NCBI GenBank assembly: GCA_965644295.1
Contig: CBFFRP010000410.1
Span: 1 to 64,000, forward strand
Direction: 5' to 3'
DNA length: 64,000 nucleotides
Source of the DNA: Paraphysomonas bandaiensis
Taxonomy: Eukaryota; Chrysophyceae
Part shown: positions 34,125-47,538 of the stretch, piece after piece
Numbering within the stretch: position 1 is the first letter of the stretch
Layout of the letters: every line of letters starts with the position of its first letter
Made by a program: the position numbers and the translations under genes
The notes under the pieces: model-generated
What the model was told of the DNA's origin: nothing
Databases searched by the model: none
The model's input: only the letters and a program-made list of their open reading frames with translations

Positions 34125-37100
34125 ATGAGCGATTTTGTTACTATCTTAATGCCGAACGTCTCAGGGTGGTTCGTATTAACTCTTCGGATAATCTTCTGCT
34201 ACTTTTTGTTTTTTCTTTCCTTGAAGATTACTGAGCTGGGCTTGTCATATGCTATTCCTATCATCGCTGCCCGTGTTAAGAACACTGCTCCAATAGTTAC
34301 TTTTAAAATAAGACTATTCTACTTTGAGATATCCCTTAGTGGGATAAGTATAGATACATATTTGCTTTCCGTTATTAATGACCTTTTGCATTTCAACTGC
34401 CAAATTGCTGAGTTCAGAATACGTGAAATCAAAATAAAGGTGCTACCGTACCTTCATGTCACTATTTCTGGGATACGATTTCGTGGATTTTCAAAGAATC
34501 CAAACTGCTGGAGCGCAGATAGCGTGATGAGTGCACTACGCCTGAGCCGTCTGGATGTTCTGGACTCCTTAACGAGATCCATATTGGCCAGACTAACGAA
34601 GTGTAAATATGGTTATTTGTTTCAAAATCTTCAGCTACTTCCATTGCATTGCATCGACATTTTTATTGCGAAGGCTTTTCTTGATATTTTTGATACAAGT
34701 GTAGGGTTTTGCGCTCGGCAGTCGGGCCAACGTAGTGACACAATGTCTGAGGTGTTCATTGAGCATCTGCAGGTACATCCGTCGGGACCCATTTGGGTAT
34801 TGCTGTTCACGCCAATGTTTAAAGTAAGATTCTGATTGCACTTTTAATGTCAACTGGTTTAAGGAGTAAATTTCTTTTTCTGCCATATAGATGCGCACTG
34901 TAATATCGAAGATATCTGTGACGTCTCGACAATTTCTCAATGAAGGTAACCAACTGACTATACTCAACTGCGCTGCTACCCATGACTCAATAGTTATGTG
35001 ACTATATGTTTTACAGAGCGCTCGGTTGCTCCACCACTATTGTACCCTGCTGTTGTTACAGGCGAGATCACATTGCCCAAGGTGCTCTCACAAATGCTAC
35101 GCTCGGAGCCATTGCAGTCGAAGTACTGTCACCTAGATATGACTGCCAGTCATCTGACTGTAGACTTCGGAGCTGTAAATGCACTTGGAGTAATCAACTT
35201 CAGGTGTGGTTTTGCAAAGCGTATGTGGTTTGTATTAATGTATCGGTATATATCAGTCTTGCTATTATTCTCTATCGTGCATGGTACACTTCCGTGTTGG
35301 AGAGTTTTCAGAAGGTAACTGGAGCTATATTGTTCATACCATAATCCTATATCGCAGTCTCATGACGCTCCAACTGAGAACACCCGAGAAAAAGATACTC
35401 TAGCAAGTTACTTGGCTTTTTATTCGAGGTGTAGTTGTTTGCTATCCTTTGCACGCTGGAATAAAGCTGTACTGTTAGCTATGCAAACGAGAAACGCTAT
35501 CGCCGTAGGAGGGAGTTACTACGGAAGTGTCGCAAACTGGAGGCAGATATGAGCTCGAAGGCTATTGCTTTTGGTCGGGCGTTGGCTTTAGGGTGGAGAG
35601 AGGATGCCGACTTCTATAAATGTTTCAATATAAGCTATGCTATTGACGATAATGATGATGTTGTCGAGTTCGACAAGGTTAGCTCCTACGTGGTAACCTC
35701 GTGTTCTCAATGTAATAAATGGACTGCAATGCATGTAGATTGTGAATAGCATATATGATCAAGAACTGCTGAATCTAAAGGAAATGAGGTTTATAAAGGT
35801 GAACCTGTCAGTGAAGTTGTCTTGTGGTGCGTTTGCTGATTTGCTTGTGGTTATGCGTTAGGTGGATGTGGTTGCCGATCAGGTTGACTTCAGACTCTCT
35901 ACCCCACGGACAAGCTGGAACTTAAATAGAGATGGAAAGTGTCCTCCGAGTTCTGCTCCGCCTGCAACAATGTCGCTTATGGGAATTAAGCTGAGTATCG
36001 TAGATCCATTAGTGGTACCGTCGTATGCTTATGATAAAGTCAGGTTTGTGCGTATAGCACTGCTACTCCTAGACTGTCTGAATTTGTTGTACCAGAGATA
36101 TCGACATAAAACTACATAGATTGAGATTTGCAGCTGGGGAAATAAGGGCACCTACGAGCCCCTCTGAGTGCATGCGGCGTACTATCATCGACCGCTGCAT
36201 GGTGGTGAGACCTGAAAACTCTCTTCCCGACTCGGACAATGATATGCAAGAGCATACCTTAGACGAAAAGCAGACCGCTTATTGCGATGGTACAACTCAG
36301 GACGAGTCCAGCGTTATCCTGAACATTCATGAAGATCCAGATGCTGAAATATTGACGGTATAGATCTTTTTTTTTGTTGACTGTATGGTTGATATATGTG
36401 TAGGTGGATGTCGTTTTATCCCATGTATTGGTCGTGGTGGATATAGTCAATTCCATTGAAGTCGTGGAGTATGGCCTCACTGTTGTTGAAGACATGGCTG
36501 GTGCGGTGACGTTTTGGTTAAGTTCCGTCGATATGCCAATAGTAGATGAACCTGTTTTGCTTCCGTCATCCCTCTTCGGAGGGAAAAAAATGAGGGTGAA
36601 GGCAGGAGCTACTGATATTGGTTTCGCCCTTCTCGGTATGGATTCATGGCTCTATATTCGTAGTTTTATTATATCTACTTTAACCAGATTATGAAATGCA
36701 AATGCACGATAAGCCTCACCTTAACTGCAACGCAACGTCCAGTTTACTCCGAATTGGATTTGATGCTACGATATGCATAACCTCTAATGTACAATCCGAA
36801 GCGCTATCAGGCAAAGTGCATAATCTTCAGTTTGCTCCTTATGTGCAGGTCGAAAAGACTGAATTACTTTACGATGCTCATATTGACATACAGGACACTA
36901 GTGAGGTATCACACGACAACAATTATAGAGGAGTACGAGCGATTCATCTTCTGATACGACGCTCACAATCAATATGTCTTGACCTTCTCGATCCATTTCA
37001 TTTGGATTTTCTATATCATTTGAATGCTGAGAGAAGAGCTCCACCAACAGTCTTTCTGTCTGAGGCAAGAGATACTGCTGAACCGCGCGTGGAGTGCGGT

Positions 37101-40100
37101 TTACCTAGAGGTGATTCGCAACTATCGACGGGCGACGACGTGGTTAGGTCAGCACGATACTATCGAAGGCGTGCAAGCTTCGTTGACGAGCATCATGAAA
37201 GCGAATGTGTTGAAACTGAGGTTCCGGTCGAGGAAGAGAATATTGATCAAATGACACTTATGCGTTACATATCTGTAATATCTAATCCCCTAGTTGTAAG
37301 CCTTTCGGAGCATGAAGCGAAGATACTGTTGAGTTGGATCAATTATATGATAAAAGTTGTACCGTCCGTACTGGAGAGTTTGGGGTTGAACATCATGCGT
37401 ATCCAAAGGGCTGCACAGGGCGTGAATACAAGAACTGAGCGACGCGAATATCTATCATTTATGGACCGACTCTTTTTTAAGTACAACACTGGAGAAAACG
37501 ACGTGATTCCACCCCAAATACTGAGGGAGTTGTTTAAGTTATTCTTGGAGCCTGCTCAGCTTCTTTCCTCAGAGATAGAGGAGCAGATTCGAGATCTCCG
37601 AGTTTTATTTGATCGTAATTTTGACGGACGAATTTCTAGGGCAGAGTTTACCGAAGCCGGTCTGGATTTGTACAAGAAGTCAAGCTGGAGAGAAAGCGGC
37701 GAAGTTCCGTTGCATGTAATCCATTGACAATGTCCTATGTACAATTTTGAAAACTATTATATTGTAGTTGAAGGAATATACTGGTGTATTGCCTAGAGAA
37801 TGCTTTACTCGGGCTTTCTCGGACGGATATGCTTTAAATGAGACCTGGCGACTAATTGAATCGGAAACCCCACTTAGACGTGGAAGCGGAACTCTAGGTA
37901 TATACTAGTACGAAATATCCATTAAATGGCACTTGACAAAATGTAACTGTATTTTAGGAGCACTATCTCCAGTTACCGTACAGATGATGCTGACCCGACT
38001 ATGTGAGGATTGTCATATTGCTCGAGCTTTATGGGAACAAATAGTGCGAGTAGGTTTAAGAGACCCGATGATGCAGCTCTATCCTTGGGTCATTGGAGAT
38101 GATCAGCTTGTAGTGTCAAGGCTCCCAGTTGGTCAGATTGTGAGAAGCATGGTGTATGGCCGTAGTGCGACATCTTTGATCATGAATCAGCAAGTTTATG
38201 ATGATCATTTGTCAAGGCCGTCGTCACAAAAGCGACGCACAGTGGAATCAATTACTCGCGGAACAGTTATTGATATGTCATTTACAGATTTCAACATCAG
38301 TATAGGAACTATTCAACTCAATTACACTGATTCCCTTCTTGGTCCTAAAATGCCCCGGTTGCAGTTGAATGCGTCGAAAATATATCTACAAGGAGCCGTA
38401 TCTCATCAAGGTGTTGTGCCTGATTTGTCATTTACATCTTACTATGGTCTTGTGAGCGGAATATTTGGAGGGATAACAATCGATTGCAGTTTCTTCAACA
38501 GCCGAGTTGGGTCCCATGAGCCCTTTGTTGAGCCCTACACCGTTGAAATTGCGGCAGTAAAACTCCCGCAGGATCAAAACATTCGTATCAATGTGAAAGA
38601 TCAAGGATTGCTGGTTTGTAATGTGTCTGCGGCTCTGTTACAAACCACTGCTGCAATAGTGGTGTCACTGGAGAAGCCGGACACGATCGACCAGGACGAG
38701 GATTTAACGGTACGCTGATAACGTAATATGTAGTGTGTCTTTCATACTTAATGATACTTACAGTCATCGATCGATCGAACCACTGACTGCAGCAGTTTGA
38801 ATGAACATGATACGGCGATTGGGCGAGATTTGTCAGAAAGCCTACAGCTTATGCTCGCCAGTGAGGATTTTAGTGATGATGATGACACCAATCCTTATTT
38901 GACCCGCATGGAATCTACCGTAGATACACCAAGGCGACAAGTAGACCCTGATTCTAGTTTATTCCAGCAACACTTTCCACCTCCTAGCATCAAGCTTTCG
39001 AGACAACGTTCATCAGTAATTTCTACTGTCGCTTCTTCCCCAGTACAAAGTGTTCCATCCTTTATATTACACAATCACTGTGGCGAAGATTTGAATGTAT
39101 CACTCTATGCTTCTCCTACGCGGATAGATAGATCGGTACAAATTAGTAGTGTCCGATGCTCTCCACATCATGCAACAAGAATATACACTCCGTGGAGTGC
39201 TATATACAAATGTTATCCAGAATTCACATTCCCATATGTTCATTTTACCACACTCTGTGATATGCCTGTTTATTCCGCAAAGCTTTGTCCGCTTCATTCT
39301 CTTTCCCTGGATAAAGTTGTGTTGACCCGTCAAAGTACAAGGTTTGCACTTACTATTTAGCGGTTGCCGGAACTGACAGTTTGATGTGTAGTAGCCCTGT
39401 GGAAGCCTTAAATGTGAATGATATTTTACCTGCAATTATACTCGAGCACGAGGTAAATAGTATATCAGCTGTCTTTATACTATTTACATTGACTACAAAC
39501 GCTCCATAGGCACAGCAGTATGACAGCAGCTCAGACAACTTAATCAACTACACAACTACACTAATTGCGCGATCCAATATACAATTTAGGAATCTCACAG
39601 GGAAGACACTTAGAATTAAGGCAACTGCTGCGTCGAGAGAATTTGGGATTCCTTTGGAATTAAAAGTTCGGGATTTGAATAAGAAGTCGATACCGATATC
39701 AATAGTGGAGGATCCAAATGCAACACTTTCTTTTTACAACGAGAAGTGCGGCGAGTGGAGCACTACTATCCGACTGATTGACTTGATTCATTCAAGCAGC
39801 AAACGATGCATACTAGGATGTGTAGTGCTCTACGTTGGTAGAGAAGTTTTAAATGACAGTGAAAACAAGAAAGCAGTCTGCGACTATTCTATAGAAGTTG
39901 TGGGAGGCTTAAAGTTTGTTAATTCTTTGCCATATAGAGTGGAAATAAAGTATACGGAAAGAATAAACGGCACGACCGCGTTCCCCCATGCGCCCAAAGC
40001 ACATAAAAACAACCGTGTTCGCCTGAAATGTGGTCAAGAAGTGCTTTTACCGATAGGGCTTGAGGTGGAGATGGCATCTACATTTAACGTAAGGGTCGTA

Positions 40101-43100
40101 GGGGTAAGAAAAAAGATGAAACGGGCGGATCGAAAAAAGTTTTCACATATGTGGTCTCGCTCTGTTGTTTTGGACGATATGTTTAAACCAGGCGTACGCA
40201 ACATGACTGAGGAGGAAATAGAGTTGCCGTGCTGGTTCACTTCATCCAGTTCTTGTGTCGTTAGACTCAGAAAAATCCGCGATCCGAGTAAAGAAAATCT
40301 CAGCAGCTCGAAATATGCTTCCACACCTATCATTGAGGTGTACACAGACTTATGGATTCAGAACAATTCAGGTACCAATAAGTGCATTTCAATTTCGTGG
40401 TATGATTCGCACCTACTATAGGAATCCCTATGTGTTACAAAATGAAATCGAACACTGGTCAAATCAAGGTCGTGAGTGATGCGGAGTGTGGACCAAATGA
40501 TTTTGCTGCAAGAACGCGCTCCCAAACTAACCATATATATGAAAACACTGTCCAAGGAAAGCAGGTCAATGACTGTGATTAAATTTTAATTTGGTCTAAT
40601 ATGGAATAGATATGTGCAGAGCAGGGTCCAGTTTTGGGACTGCTTGATGTGAAGCACATCCAAATGCAGCGTGATCATCAACAACAAGCTATTCAAAATG
40701 TTGTATCATTACAAGATTTCGGTAAAGTTTTGACGCAGCTTCCCATTGCAAGCATCGCTGGTGGTCAGTGGAGCTCGAAGGTACAAATAACTTCCACGTT
40801 CTTTAACGGCGAGCTAGTGTGTGGCAATGCATGGCTTGGAGTTTCGCTGCAGTCAGCCCACGGAACTTTTTCGAAAACTAAAATTTTAGTTTTGACTCCG
40901 CGCTATGTAATTCAGAATATGACCTCTCTTGCAATAAACATATTTCCTGTTTTGATGTGGAAGCGCATTCGGTGGTCATCAACCGAAATTGAAACACAAG
41001 GTGCGTGTTTTCACAAGGCATCAGTTGATTATGATACGCGTTCCACTATCGGAAGTTAGAATGATATCTATGATCTAACTTTATTTCTCAGCCGTTCGAG
41101 AAGCTGCTAATGAACGATACTCCGCTGAGGCTCATGCATATAGGAGAAGTGAAAATACCCTACCTTCTTCTAACGGTCATGATAATATGGATGATATGGG
41201 CCCTAGAAATCCACCCCCAGTGAAAAGCACAGGTCGATGATTACTCTTTTATCGTAGTAAAACTGACTATTTTGACACTGAAGGCGAAAAATTCCAGCCG
41301 AACCGTTGGTCGTCGTACGATTCTCAAAACAAAGCTGCTACCGATGATGATGCGGAAGATCTCATCGTATTAAATAATGACAATGTTGATTTGAATGACG
41401 ATCAGGAATGTGATGAGGATTCACCAAGCAGTAAGTTGTCACATGTGTGAAATGTCAAGGGTAACTGTTTGTAAGTTATTCAAGGCGCTGCCACATATGA
41501 CGACTCAACATCTGTATCCCCTACCGAGATACTGGCTCAGCTTCCGACTGATATTCAGGACAACAGAGTATTTTCAATTCCTCCGCATACTTCGTTGTCA
41601 TTTTTTTCGTTCAGTCAGAGCTCGAAGAAATTTAAAACTGTTGTTCACTCTCAGTACTCTGCAATGTCTGTCGCTGTGGTCAGCAATCGAACCCACGCTG
41701 ATGTTCAACGCATCAAAAATGTATTGGTGTTGACAGTGGTATCAGCGTCGGGACTAGCTAAGGCAGATCTTGTTGGGCTAAGTGACCCGATGTGTGAAAT
41801 TGTATGGCAAGGTGAGCGTATTCATCATACGCGATGTGTGCGCAACACACTAAATCCAACATGGAACGAGGAATTCTTGATACCTATTTCGCTGGAAAAC
41901 GTCTTGATGTCTGAGTTACGGATGGAAATATACGATGTTGATGTTGCCACGAGATCGGATTTTTTGGGGCAAGTCGTGCTATCGAGTGATGATATATTAG
42001 AATGTGCTGGCGGAGAGGTTTGTATTTTCATTTTTATTGCCTTTTGCAGCTGATGCGTTATCGATAGAACGTAGAAAAGGATTTGCAACAACAGCAGCAA
42101 GACAAGCAATCTAAATACGTGAAAGGCAAACTCGTATTTCGCATTAGACTTGAACACAGAGAGCTAAACAAGTGGAGTGCCCCCTTGCCTATTAATAATC
42201 GAATTGTTGAGTACATAACAGCCCGATGCGATGCGGGGGTTAAACATCTGCTTGAGGTCAGCGTGAAAGATATCGATTCTTTGATGGTAGTTGTAATAAG
42301 AGAACATTCCAGCTCCAACCTACCAGCGTTTCAAATTGTCAACAGAATTCCCGATCTGCACTTGAGGTTACGGCAGCAATACTCAGACCCCCTAATCATT
42401 CCGCGAAGCATCATTCGCCCTGCATCTTATATATACTACGCGTGGGATGATCCTAACCTGCCGAAGGCTGTGGAGATTGTGGCCGTAGATGACAAAGGCA
42501 ACCAATCTCCAGTGGTCACTTACAACTTGTTAACTGTGAATAGCTCACTACCTAGTATCAATGTATCTGGCCTGTCGAACCGGCGTGTGGAATTACAGGC
42601 CCAAGTGGTTGTAAAAGGACACACCAGGGTGCTGATAATATCCAACAAAGAGAATAAGAATGCAGGAAGCAAGCCTTCGTCATCGGACTATATACCATCT
42701 GAGACACTTTGTTCCGTAATTTCATCAACTGAGGTTGATGTAGCGCTCTCTGGAGTTGTGGTCACCCTAATTGATGAGGTTTTGTTCCCTGCACATCGTT
42801 CTGTTATGGTATAATTTTTTAATAGGAACCTCAAGAACTTTTGTCGCTAACGATCGATGATGTAACTCTGTATTCAGCATACAATTCCCGTAGCTGGGTT
42901 CTGTCTATTAACCACATTCAGCTGGATAATATGAACACGGACAGAAAGTTTCCTGTAGTACTATCACCTCCTGACAGTGGCCTCAACAGGTACATTATTA
43001 GCCTGTAAATATGTTTGATTGGTGTGTGACTACTCTTTGATGCAGCCGCCTTCACGAAGACTTTAGTGATGTTGACAAAGTTCCTATTCCTTTCTTCCGC

Positions 43101-46006
43101 ATTGTATTAAACCCTGATTTTGATAACTTTAGTCTCACGAAGGATGCCTTTGTCATTAACCACTTAGAAGTTCATATGCAAGAGTTACTCATACGTATCG
43201 ATTTCAATTTTATAGTTCGAATGGTAACATCAATTGTAACACCAAATGTTTTGCGTGCTTTTGGAATCGGTTATCGCGTATTGTCAGTGATACAGAAGGA
43301 TGCCATCTCGAAAACAGAAGATATTCTAGTTCACAGAATCATCGCTCCTGGTCCGGGATTTTTCCCCACATTTATGATTTTTTTGAAGACATTAAAGTTG
43401 CACTCTGTGCACATCAAAATTCTTCTTTCGATTGCAGTTGAACAAGTAAGCTCCCTTAACATATCAGGATTGTCTTACCTATATATCCGTGAAGGTTGAT
43501 ATTGACCCTCATAGCATTGGCGCGAGGGTGAAGTACTCAACAGTTCAAAATCTGATAAGTTTGTCTCGTGGAATCACCAATATAAATCCATCTTTCAATT
43601 TCAATGGAATGGTGATTCATAACGCATTTGACTCCATTGACAACTTAGCGATGCGAGTCGCAATGGTATATGCGACTCAGGCTGCGATGCAAGCTTTCAA
43701 GGTGATGTGTTAGATTTGGTATTATGTTTATTCATATGCCAACGTGTAGATCCTGGGTTCAGCGGAGATATTAGGAGATCCCGCGGGAGGTATTGCGAAC
43801 TTAGGCACGTCGGTGCGAATGTTTGTAAAGAAAACACGATCGGAAATTGTTGGTCATTCTAGTTCCAAAGGAAGTGGTCTGCGAAATTTGGTACAGGTGT
43901 GGGCGATGCGATACCTGTAAATACGTCTAATGGATAGTATTTTCTGTTCAACAGGGTGTTGCAGGTGTATCTTTTGGAACAGCTGCTAAAATGACGAAAA
44001 GCATTGGCGAACAACTTGCTTCAATATCCGGTTCGGATTTCAAAGCATATATGCAACAAGATATTCCAGAGCATTTAGGAAAAGGAATAATTCAAGGAGG
44101 GTCCGTATTCGTTCATACGGTAGCTAATGGTGTTGTTAACGTTGGAAAGAAACCACTTGAGGGTATTCAGGCAGGAAGTGTCAGTAAAACTGCAGTAGGG
44201 CTGGCGACTGGTATGTCTGGCCTCGCCCTCGCTCCTGTTATAGGGGTTCTCGGAGTTACTGCCAAATTTTCCCAGGGCATGGAGTTGACCACTCATATAT
44301 TCGACGAACAGCCCATTGGTCGGAGACGTCCAGCTAGGGCATTGTTTCATGACCCTAGACTAAAACCGCTTCCTAATTCAGTGGTTTTCACTGAATTTCA
44401 GCTGCGCATTCGTGGTGGTGACTTCTTGTTTCTTGAGTCAATGACAGGGGAATTACATGATCGACATGGAATGCCTCTATATAGAGCTGTCATAGCTGTT
44501 AAATACGGCAAAGATACGAGATACTCACCCCCATTTGAGTTATCTCGATCTTTTCGATGTAGCAAGGATGACGTGAACTGTTGCTTCAAATTTCGCGTTA
44601 ACACAGAAACTGGGAAGTACAAGTATAAAGTATGGGTAGTTTATACTACGTAGTTAATATATATAACTATATGTATTACTAGTTGCTGAAGGTGAAATGC
44701 ATATTGGTGCCGAGCAAGCGCAGTTTCAGATTCAATGCTGGCAGTGGTGGTGAGACAATTTCCAAGTGCTACTTTCATCCACTTGATCTTGTGAATAGTC
44801 GAAGAGAACAAATAGTATGTGTTGCTCACTCACTGTTTGGTAATTTCATTTCGTGTTTGTTCAGACTATGGTGCCGAGTGATGAGAGTCCTACGTCAAGC
44901 ATTGAAGGCTTTAGCATTCTTGCTAACATACGACTTCGGTGAGTGCCGTTTTGTTGCCATAAGATGGTCTGATTTATCGCTGAACTACAGCCGCAAATCC
45001 AGCGCGAAGTCTGGAAGTCTGCTCGACACAAGATCACTTGGTGTTGCTGCACCATCTTGTCAGAGGCGTCTGAGTGTGGAGGACTTATGTCGAAAACACG
45101 TCGAAACTGATGATGAAGGCTCCACTTCCCGATCCGACGTTTCTCTTAGCAGTATTCATTTAGGGTCACCAGACACCAGCGCCCTCAGAAACGAAATTAA
45201 CAATCGTCAGAGGTGTGTACTGTCAGAATTCACATTAAATAGCAGTTTATACGGCGATTGTGTGTTTGTTTGACGGTACATTCTTCAGGAATTTTTCTCC
45301 TGATACATCTCTCGTCTATGCACAGCATAAGCATGCCAGAAAAAAAGGTATGCAAGATATGATTCGAAACTTTCACTCGCCGTCGAATCATATTGTAACC
45401 GGTACCTGGAATCTGACTTATTTGTATACAGATGATGTGCTAGAGTTTTATATGATGCCTGTGCTAACAGAGCCACAAGCGAAGAGCTCCAATCCTGCTG
45501 ATGACGTTTTTTCCGTGGATTTAGTATCTAAAGTTAACCAAAATCGTGACACGAAAACTTTTGAACAGGTTATTGTGAATTATAATAGGTTCATATGCGT
45601 TCATCTTTAATTTCATTTTAGCTATATCGCGAGTCTTCAAGCGTCCAACGGATCCCTCAAGGCGGAGATTCCAATTCTCCGAGCGGCAATTCGACCGATG
45701 AATGGTCGTTTTCATCAACTCCAAGTGGAAGTGTTCTTTGCAAGTTGTACCTTTCTGGTGCGTTCTTAGATGCGACATCGCAATTAGCTAAGCGTGCATC
45801 GGAATGAGTTTGAATTCTCATGCCTTGTACAGGACATGAGAAGTACATATGTATGTAAATATGAAATTAACACTATTAAGACTCAGAATGTTGTATTCTG
45901 CGCTAGCAAAAACACTTTACCTGGTAATCAGGTATTTAATTACGAAGTTACATATCTCGACAAAACCAAGGATATGAAAACAGCTATGCACACATCTATA
46001 ATGTAA
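34125..46006 (+). CDS. VPS13-like bridge lipid-transfer protein with TM helix, EF-hand and C2 domain
   Basis: About 12 kb with some 25 short introns, encoding well over 3,000 aa. The N terminus has a hydrophobic helix (LRIIFCYFLFFLSL) and lacks a recognisable chorein_N start; beta-rich repeating-groove sequence follows. An EF-hand loop DRNFDGRISRAE, with acidic or hydroxyl ligands at 1, 3, 5, 9 and 12, lies near 37605-37640. VPS13-adaptor-type repeats occur at about 39-41 kb (LTPRYVIQNMTSLAINIFP). A C2 domain lies near 41.7-42.0 kb (SGLAKADLVGLSDPM, NPTWNEEF, EIYDVDVATRSDFLG). The VPS13 C-terminal region spans 43.75-44.4 kb (ILGSAEILGDPAGGIANLG, GVLGVTAKFSQGMEL). Such proteins form hydrophobic grooves carrying lipids at membrane contact sites. 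The last exons (44.7-46.0 kb) are less certain, and the 3' end is approximate. Confidence 0.8.
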
Positions 46007-46047
46007 ACTACAGGCAACAAATTTTTAGTGCTATCTACATAATATTA

Positions 46048-47538
46048 CTAACAAGCAGTCATACTACAAAAGTCTGAAACTCGAGTTTTAAATAACAGCC
46101 CAGCGTCATCGCATAACGAATTCAAGAAACGGGAAAGAGGTGAATTCTCATCTGATAGAGACCTTCTAAAATACGCACCTAGTATCCGACCCAAATGTTG
46201 ACCACTCTGTTTAGATTTTGTGGTAAGAAGGCACACAACCGCCTCGAAATATGATTGGTCTTCACAAAGCTTCTCTAATTCATTCAAGATAAAAGCAAGA
46301 GTAACTACTTTGTCACAAGACCCACAACTATTACACAATTGAAAGGATACGAATTCGTCCCACATAAGGTTCAGGAGATAAGGGTACTGGGAACTGTCAG
46401 TTGCATTCGTGTCACACCCTGCAGAAATTAACAATTCTGCGATGGAGCAACCAATCATTAATCGAACAGCAAGAGGAAACAGAGTAATACAGCTGGATTG
46501 CTGTTCACTCTTATAGCGCGATGTCGCGGGAGATAATGCAATATATAAATCACGAAAGTAGGCGCTATTCTCAGATACAGTCCCATACTTGCTCTTTCCC
46601 CCCACAACACCGAGCACATGTTCCACGTACGTTGTAATCTCCCCATTATGTTTATCACACTGGTCGGTGGACCTCAATAGGAGTTGGAGCAGAGGCATAA
46701 AGTCCATAGTGCGGAGGGATAACAGCGCGTAAACAGCATACCATGTCCACCCGCATACCATCACTGCTTCCTTTACACCTCTCCCTTCAGAAGCAATCAC
46801 AGCAGTCGCCACTGCAGCCAAGTTCTCAGCAGATGCATCACAACAGAGTAACTGCATTGGGATGAACCCACACATCGAAGCGCAAACCGAAGAGCCAAGG
46901 AGGTCTCGCAAGAGAGGGACAGCCGTGACAGCCCTGGAGAACGGTGAGCATACAGATAGAGCAACTTGCCAAACGCAGGAAGACCACATCACATCCTGGA
47001 CAACATCTGGACCAAACCAAATCGACAGCTCACCAGTGGTACTTGTGTCCAAAAGGACTTCGGATTCCAGATACTCCACTCGACGTCCTCTAACGCGGCG
47101 AAGAGGATTCAATACTTGGAGTGTAAAAACAAATCGCAGCATCCCACTCCACTTCTCCATTGGAATCAAATGTCTCTCATGAGAAGGCAGAGTTGACCGT
47201 ATCATTTGAGTCCCTCCTGTCCACAACTGGTTAAAAAACACTTCCCGTTCCAATAATTCATGTGTTCTATCCATAACATACTGAGGACACACTTCAAATT
47301 TATTTTCTAGTAGCATTAAAATATTTCGTAGTGTATAATCGATACGTTCAGTGAGTGTGAAGACTGCATGTTGCCCTATACGCTGATTGTGTTCATCACT
47401 ACAGTCACATGCAGCACTACATATCGCTGTAATACACTCTTTAGCGGATGTTAAATCAATTGGAGAGGCTCTTAATATCCTCTCGAGCTCATGAAGTCTC
47501 TGTAGGGTTGATTTGGTGGGAGCTTCACTCATAGTCAT
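46048..47538 (-). CDS. Hypothetical protein, 496 aa, single exon
   Basis: An intronless frame of 496 codons starting MTMSEAPTKSTLQRLHELER. It is helix-rich with many Leu and Cys residues (LLCCDASAENLAAVATAV, LLISAGCDTNATDSSQ), suggesting an all-alpha, possibly HEAT-like fold, but I see no clear repeat register. No signal peptide. The 3' end converges on the VPS13-like gene with about 40 bp between them. Like the 350-aa gene at 1.3-2.4 kb, it lacks introns in an intron-rich region. Family unknown; probability of being a real gene is high given length and composition. Confidence 0.7.
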   Translation of the reverse strand: MTMSEAPTKSTLQRLHELERILRASPIDLTSAKECITAICSAACDCSDEHNQRIGQHAVFTLTERIDYTLRNILMLLENKFEVCPQYVMDRTHELLEREVFFNQLWTGGTQMIRSTLPSHERHLIPMEKWSGMLRFVFTLQVLNPLRRVRGRRVEYLESEVLLDTSTTGELSIWFGPDVVQDVMWSSCVWQVALSVCSPFSRAVTAVPLLRDLLGSSVCASMCGFIPMQLLCCDASAENLAAVATAVIASEGRGVKEAVMVCGWTWYAVYALLSLRTMDFMPLLQLLLRSTDQCDKHNGEITTYVEHVLGVVGGKSKYGTVSENSAYFRDLYIALSPATSRYKSEQQSSCITLFPLAVRLMIGCSIAELLISAGCDTNATDSSQYPYLLNLMWDEFVSFQLCNSCGSCDKVVTLAFILNELEKLCEDQSYFEAVVCLLTTKSKQSGQHLGRILGAYFRRSLSDENSPLSRFLNSLCDDAGLLFKTRVSDFCSMTAC

